Below, in pieces: positions 6,578 through 10,149 of a stretch of 10,149 nt of DNA. The notes under the pieces are model-generated. The model worked only from the letters and a program-made list of their open reading frames with translations. It did not search any database and was not told where the DNA came from. Source of the stretch: an uncultured Alphaproteobacteria bacterium (GTDB taxonomy: Bacteria > Pseudomonadota > Alphaproteobacteria > Rickettsiales > UBA1997); assembly GCA_903898475.1 (NCBI GenBank), contig CAIUFU010000126.1:1-10149 (forward strand). The letters are read 5' to 3'. Each line of letters starts with the position of its first letter. The stretch's first letter is position 1. The position numbers were made by a program, and so were the translations under genes.

Positions 6578-7528
6578 ATGTCTAGATCAAATCCCGCCGC
6601 CGCTTACGATATTGAAAATCAGCAATCAGAAGAGCCGCGCCAAGCTGAATCAAACTTTGATGAATCGGCGCCCCTGATTAGCCAAACAAGCATGGAAGAT
6701 TTTTTTACCCAAACTTCAAAAAGCCTTTTTGAAATGTGTCGCGACGAAAAATGGAGAGTTGCTGATGGATTTTTAAATGCATCTCTCGGCGGTGCCTTTG
6801 TTGGCATGAGCACCATGCAAGAAGTGGCAGATAGTCAAGGCATGATGGCAATTCACGCGGTTCTTGGTGGCGTGGTAAGTGCAAAAATAATAAGAACTTT
6901 GGCCGAAGCTGGAAACTCAATTTACTACAGAAACAGCAATCTTACAGAATCTGCGGTTGAAATTAATCTGTTTAAAAAGCTTGCCGAATTAAGCGGCAAA
7001 ACTTCTTGCGAGCCTTTGATTGAAGCAATAAATCAGGCTCTTGAAAAAAGTGGTGCGCCATCAATTTCAGAAGATGTTTTGGGTTTTTTAAAAGAAGATC
7101 CGCAAGCAAAGAATTTCGTAAGCTTAACCGAAAAAGTTAGCGAAATTAGCAATTACAAAATTTTGGCCTTGTCTGCAGTTTTAGGAATTGCCTGCACCGC
7201 TGCCGGAGCCGCTTCAATGGCCTTAACTTTAAATTCAACGCCAGCAGCAATTGCCACAGGGCTTGGATTGGCAACCAGTTCAATTGCAAGCTCAAGTCTC
7301 AATGCAGCAGCAGCAAGCCCGCACAACATAGCAGACAACACTTACAAAGCCATAAAGGCGGTAAATGAAAAGTTTTTTACTCAGCTAAAAGAAGATGTTG
7401 AGGCGGGGTTTGATTTGCCAGAAAACTTGGAAGAGCTTAGAGAAGAAGCCAGACAAAAAAGCAGTCGTGGCTTAAAAACAACCTCGTCAGCAAAAGTTGC
7501 CATTTCTGATATTGAGTTGACGGTCTAG
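6578..7528 (+). CDS. Unrecognised protein with two pairs of hydrophobic helices
   Basis: I do not recognise a family. The product is 316 residues from the ATG at 6578. An in-frame TTG at 6551 would add nine residues, but it sits in the loop of a hairpin and has no ribosome-binding site, so I prefer the ATG, which also lacks one. Residues 1-45 are polar and acidic, probably disordered, and contain DESAPLI (28-34). Two hydrophobic pairs rich in Gly/Ala/Ser follow: about 61-79 with 86-103, and about 194-217 with 222-246. They are separated by a charged, helical middle region (about 104-190). The C-terminus (247-316) is charged and helical with a Ser/Lys/Thr-rich tail. There is no signal peptide. 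The pattern suggests membrane association or an amphipathic helical protein; a secreted effector is possible but unproven. The base composition looks like that of its neighbours. Its TAG stop interlocks with the folP stop. Confidence 0.82.
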   Translation: MSRSNPAAAYDIENQQSEEPRQAESNFDESAPLISQTSMEDFFTQTSKSLFEMCRDEKWRVADGFLNASLGGAFVGMSTMQEVADSQGMMAIHAVLGGVVSAKIIRTLAEAGNSIYYRNSNLTESAVEINLFKKLAELSGKTSCEPLIEAINQALEKSGAPSISEDVLGFLKEDPQAKNFVSLTEKVSEISNYKILALSAVLGIACTAAGAASMALTLNSTPAAIATGLGLATSSIASSSLNAAAASPHNIADNTYKAIKAVNEKFFTQLKEDVEAGFDLPENLEELREEARQKSSRGLKTTSSAKVAISDIELTV

Positions 7529-8304
7529 CTTTCCAATAAGCTAAAATGTGCTGCCACGTCGTGAACGCGCAGAAAATCGACGTTTTTTTGTAGCAAATAT
7601 TTTGACACCACCAAGGTTTTTTCAGCGCGGTCGCCTTCGATTTTTATCGCTTCGAGGAAGCTTTTTTTTGAATGTCCAACATAAAGCGGCAGGCCTAAAA
7701 CCCTGAAGGCGTCGATGTTTTTCAGAACTCGAATTGACTGCAACGCATCTTTGCCAAAACCAATTCCCACGTCAAAAATCAGCTGTGATTTTTTAACATT
7801 TTTTTGCTGTAAATAAGAAATTTTTTCTTCGCTCCAGCGCAACATTTCGCGAATTAAATTAATGTTGCGATTAACCAGCGCGCCTTCAACCGCAGGGATT
7901 GCGGCGTGGTGCATCAAAACCGTTTCAACATTTTTTGCGGCAATGAAATTTACAATTCTTTCGTCACTTAAACCCGTCACGTCGTTAACCACGTCAACGC
8001 CCAATTCCCAGGCTTTTACGAGGGTTTCAAAGTGGTAAGAATCAATGCTGGTTTTGATTTTTTTTTGCGATTTTTTTACCTCAGAAATTACGGCGGGAAG
8101 AATTTTTGTCAGACGGCGCCACTCTTCTTGAGGCCCAATTGGCGTAGCTTGCGGGCGGGTTGATTCGGCACCAATGTCAATTACATCTGCGCCTTCGGCG
8201 ATTAGTTTTTTTAGGTGAGTTAGTGCGGTTTCTAGCGAATCAAACTTTCCGCCGTCAGAAAATGAGTCGGGCGTGACGTTTAAAATTCCAACAATTTTTG
8301 TCAT
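7525..8304 (-). CDS. folP: Dihydropteroate synthase
   Basis: Folate-pathway enzyme condensing 6-hydroxymethyl-dihydropterin diphosphate with p-aminobenzoate; target of sulfonamides. The 259-residue TIM-barrel protein shows signature 1, VGILNVTPDSFSDGG (5-19), and signature 2, GADVIDIGAESTRP (38-51). Also present are Asp88 (SIDSY), NDVTG (107-111), Met131, Asp178 with GIGFGK (180-185), Ser212-Lys213-Lys214 in GHSKKSF, and RVHDV (246-250) near the C-terminus. These cover the pterin, pABA and pyrophosphate sites. Two positions differ from the commonest forms: DVG instead of DPG at 178-180, and Lys213 where Arg is usual. The ATG at 8304 is chosen because it places signature 1 at the N-terminus as in the family. 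An upstream ATG at 8412 would add 36 unconserved residues and overlap pstA. It lies 67 bases downstream of pstA on the same strand, so co-transcription is plausible. Confidence 0.95.
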   Translation of the reverse strand: MTKIVGILNVTPDSFSDGGKFDSLETALTHLKKLIAEGADVIDIGAESTRPQATPIGPQEEWRRLTKILPAVISEVKKSQKKIKTSIDSYHFETLVKAWELGVDVVNDVTGLSDERIVNFIAAKNVETVLMHHAAIPAVEGALVNRNINLIREMLRWSEEKISYLQQKNVKKSQLIFDVGIGFGKDALQSIRVLKNIDAFRVLGLPLYVGHSKKSFLEAIKIEGDRAEKTLVVSKYLLQKNVDFLRVHDVAAHFSLLES

Positions 8305-8371
8305 TTTTTGGTGAAATTTGAATTGTGCGCACAGCGCGCAAAATTGGCTTTTGATCAGTAAAATCGGGGGT

Positions 8372-9589
8372 TTACCATTTTCTTTCAAACTTTTTGCGCA
8401 AAATAACCGCAACCAAATTAAACAAAATTAAAAACCCTAAAAGCACCAAAATCGCCGCGGCAGTTTTTTCGGCAAAACCCATTTCAGGAGAATCAGACCA
8501 CAAATAAATTTGCACCGGCAGCACAGTTGTTGGGTCGGAAAAACCCTGCGGAATGTCGGCAATAAAGGCGACCATGCCGATCATCAAGAGTGGTGCGGTT
8601 TCGCCAAGGGCGCGCGAAATTGCTAGAATTGTGCCCGTCATGATTCCCGGAATAGAAAGTGGCAAAAGATGGTGCAAAGTGATTTGCATTTTTGAGGCGC
8701 CAAGTGCTGCAGCACCGTCACGAATTGAACTTGGAATTGAGCGAATGGTGTTGCGAGTAGCAATAATAATCACCGGCAAAACCAGCATGAAAAGCGTCAT
8801 CCCACCCACCAAACTTGAAGAGCGCGGTAGGTTCATGAATTGTAAATATACCGTAAGCCCGAGCAAGCCGTAGATGATTGAAGGAATGGCGGCAAGGTTG
8901 TTAATGCTGATTTCAATAATGTCGGTGAGGCGGTTTTTGGCGGCGAATTCTTCCAAATAAAAAGCACACATTACGCCGATTGGAAAAGCGAAACTTAAGA
9001 AAATTAACATTACCAAAATCGAACCAGTTAACCCTGCCCCGATGCCGGCAATTTCTGGCTCGCGCGAGTCGGCAAATTCAAAGAATTTTAGGTTTAAGAT
9101 TTTGCGCATTTGGCTGTGGCTCGACAAATCTTCCAACCAAGCAATTTGCTTTTCATTGAGCGAAGAATTGTTTTTGTGCTTAAAAAACATGTCAGATTTT
9201 GACGAAGCGCTAAGCCAGAAAGGCGAGACTTTGCCGAGCAATTCGGGATTTTTTTCTAGCTGCTTTTTCAAATCCAAATTCGCCACTTTGCTTAAAATTT
9301 GGTAGAGTGAATTTTTTTCTGCAAGCGACTCAGCCTCAGGAAAACGCGCCTTCAAGCCATCTTTAATTGCTTGGCGGTAATCGAGAGTTTCCAAATTATT
9401 TTCGGCACTCAAATCAAGCGTCAGAGAAATTTCAGTGCGCCAAAAAGCACCGCTACTTTTGGTTAGAATCATCCCAAAAAGCATTACTAAAAATGCTAAT
9501 GAGAAGCCAATTGCCAACATTCCAAAAAGTTTAAACTTTGTTTCTGAAGCGTGACGTTTTTTAAGATTTTTGATTTTAGATTTTTTCAT
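8372..9589 (-). CDS. pstA: Phosphate ABC transporter permease PstA
   Basis: Inner-membrane permease of the high-affinity phosphate importer PstSCAB, pairing with PstC and driven by PstB. The protein has 405 residues against about 296 in E. coli. The extra length is an N-terminal part: a first TM at about 20-43 and a periplasmic region to about 180, as in the extended proteobacterial PstA form (DUF3333-type). The permease core starts at about 183 with TM segments near 185-210, 229-249, 261-278, 312-326, 330-346 and 376-397. The EAA loop that contacts the ATPase is DGAAALGASKMQITLHHLLP (291-310), followed by SIPGIMTGT and AISRALGETAPLL (323-335). The ATG at 9589 gives a basic start (MKKSKIKNLKKRH) and then TM1. 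pstC, pstB and phoU are not adjacent: folP follows and an unrelated gene precedes. The other subunits must therefore be encoded elsewhere for transport to work. Confidence 0.94.
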   Translation of the reverse strand: MKKSKIKNLKKRHASETKFKLFGMLAIGFSLAFLVMLFGMILTKSSGAFWRTEISLTLDLSAENNLETLDYRQAIKDGLKARFPEAESLAEKNSLYQILSKVANLDLKKQLEKNPELLGKVSPFWLSASSKSDMFFKHKNNSSLNEKQIAWLEDLSSHSQMRKILNLKFFEFADSREPEIAGIGAGLTGSILVMLIFLSFAFPIGVMCAFYLEEFAAKNRLTDIIEISINNLAAIPSIIYGLLGLTVYLQFMNLPRSSSLVGGMTLFMLVLPVIIIATRNTIRSIPSSIRDGAAALGASKMQITLHHLLPLSIPGIMTGTILAISRALGETAPLLMIGMVAFIADIPQGFSDPTTVLPVQIYLWSDSPEMGFAEKTAAAILVLLGFLILFNLVAVILRKKFERKW

Positions 9590-9631
9590 TTTTTAAATTT
9601 TTTTCGCGTGATTTTCTAAGAAATTAAAAAA

Positions 9632-9662
9632 AATTTAATTTATTTAACTGGTTTTTTGTCAA
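9632..9662 (-). promoter_or_regulatory. Candidate sigma-70 promoter of pstA
   Basis: On the minus strand a perfect -35 TTGACA (9657-9662) is followed by a very AT-rich stretch. It offers TTAAAT (9633-9638, spacer 18) or TAAATT (9632-9637, spacer 19) as a -10. The leader to the pstA ATG would be roughly 35-40 bases. The -10 choice is uncertain because the region is almost all A and T. I see no convincing PhoB box in the 140-base gap 9590-9729, and no gene there. Confidence 0.4.
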
Positions 9663-9729
9663 TACAGAGTCTTGATACAAAAGGATTCGCGGAGAGTTAT
9701 TAACCAATTTTAATGACAAAAACGCTCAT

Positions 9730-10149
9730 TTAAATTTTTGATTGGTCAATAAAATATCGAGTCCATTTCTTCTCCCCTCTTTTGTAAATTGATTTTCTTT
9801 CGACCATTTTATTAAGCATTCTTCTCAGTTTTCTGAGTACAATTTCTTTGCCAATTCTTTGGTGTATTTCGCTGACGGATGAGGGTTGGTAAATACTGAT
9901 GTCGCGATAAATTAATTCTTCCAACCTATGATCTTCAATGCCCTTGAGACTAGTTTGGCCTTTAAAATTGTTATTCTTCAAAAATTCTGGGTTCACAAAA
10001 TATTCTACCGCCTTGGTTTTACCCCTCGAACAAATGATTCCTAAATTTTGCAGATTACCCAGCCACTGGGTCGTAGGGTTGTTTGAGGGAGAGACGTCTA
10101 GGTTAAGTTTTTTAACAAACTCTAGTGCTGAAAGTGAGTTATTTTCTGC
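9730..10149 (-). CDS. Partial gene: C-terminal tandem winged-helix region
   Basis: The reading frame is open to the window edge (139 residues plus stop), so the true start lies beyond 10149; a GTG at 9994-9996 is internal. The fragment contains two similar modules. The first (about residues 5-55) has helices ending in TTQWLGNLQNLGIICSRG and a strand-like KAVEYFVNPEFL. The second (about 75-137) contains SSVSEIHQRIGKEI, LRKLRRMLNKMVERKSI and the wing KRGEKKWTRYFID. Both follow helix-turn-helix then beta-wing logic, with a Gly before an aromatic strand. Such C-termini occur in Fic-domain proteins and in AlbA_2/Schlafen-type ATP-binding regulators, but the catalytic or AlbA_2 part is outside the window, so no family is assigned. 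The coding direction matches pstA, 140 bases downstream. Confidence 0.72.
   Translation of the reverse strand, partial: AENNSLSALEFVKKLNLDVSPSNNPTTQWLGNLQNLGIICSRGKTKAVEYFVNPEFLKNNNFKGQTSLKGIEDHRLEELIYRDISIYQPSSVSEIHQRIGKEIVLRKLRRMLNKMVERKSIYKRGEKKWTRYFIDQSKI

Noticed and set aside
8305..8412. A 36-codon upstream extension of folP from an ATG at 8412, containing a CxxC (CALC)
   Set aside because: It overlaps the end of pstA by 41 bases, precedes the normal N-terminal signature of DHPS, and has no family counterpart. The ATG at 8304 gives the expected protein.
8553..8873. 106-codon plus-strand reading frame opposite pstA
   Set aside because: It is antisense to the conserved permease core and explained by that gene's codon pattern.
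9653..9721. 9-bp inverted repeat TTTTTGTCA/TGACAAAAA in the pstA upstream gap
   Set aside because: The arms are 51 bases apart and mostly homopolymer; one arm is simply part of the proposed -35 region.

Overview
The window comes from an AT-rich bacterial chromosome. The DnaK sequence (KRLIGRR, KIVPSANGDAWVE, SGGLSEDEIKKMVKDAEDNAE) and the long N-terminal extension of PstA point to the Alphaproteobacteria. A host-associated, Rickettsiales-like lineage is possible but not proven from this sequence. None of the six starts that can be inspected has a clear Shine-Dalgarno sequence. No tRNA, rRNA, CRISPR array, insertion sequence or integrase is visible.

Layout from left to right. Positions 1-133 hold two hairpins and no gene; the second hairpin, just past the dnaK stop, looks like its terminator. 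dnaK (134-2077, minus) is apparently monocistronic, with no dnaJ directly behind it in the window. The 151-base divergent gap (2078-2228) carries a heat-shock-like promoter for dnaK flanked by a 7-bp inverted repeat. A plus-strand pair follows: a TolC/CzcC-like outer-membrane channel (2229-3443) overlapping by 11 bases a CzcA-type heavy-metal RND pump (3433-6474). The periplasmic adaptor gene that normally belongs to such a set is absent. A palindrome and a hairpin with a T-run separate this operon from an unrecognised 316-residue protein (6578-7528) with a polar acidic N-terminus and two pairs of small-residue hydrophobic helices. Its stop codon interlocks with that of convergent folP (dihydropteroate synthase, 7525-8304, minus). 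Upstream of folP on the same strand is pstA (phosphate ABC permease, 8372-9589), without pstC or pstB beside it. At the right edge, 9730-10149 (minus) is the C-terminal part of a gene encoding two winged-helix-like modules.

Functionally this is mainly ordinary chromosomal housekeeping: protein folding, metal efflux, folate synthesis and phosphate uptake. The least conventional parts are the adaptor-less RND/TolC pair, the unknown two-hairpin membrane-type protein, and the inverted repeat around the dnaK promoter. I found no convincing evidence of a large undescribed system; the findings are modest and are graded accordingly.
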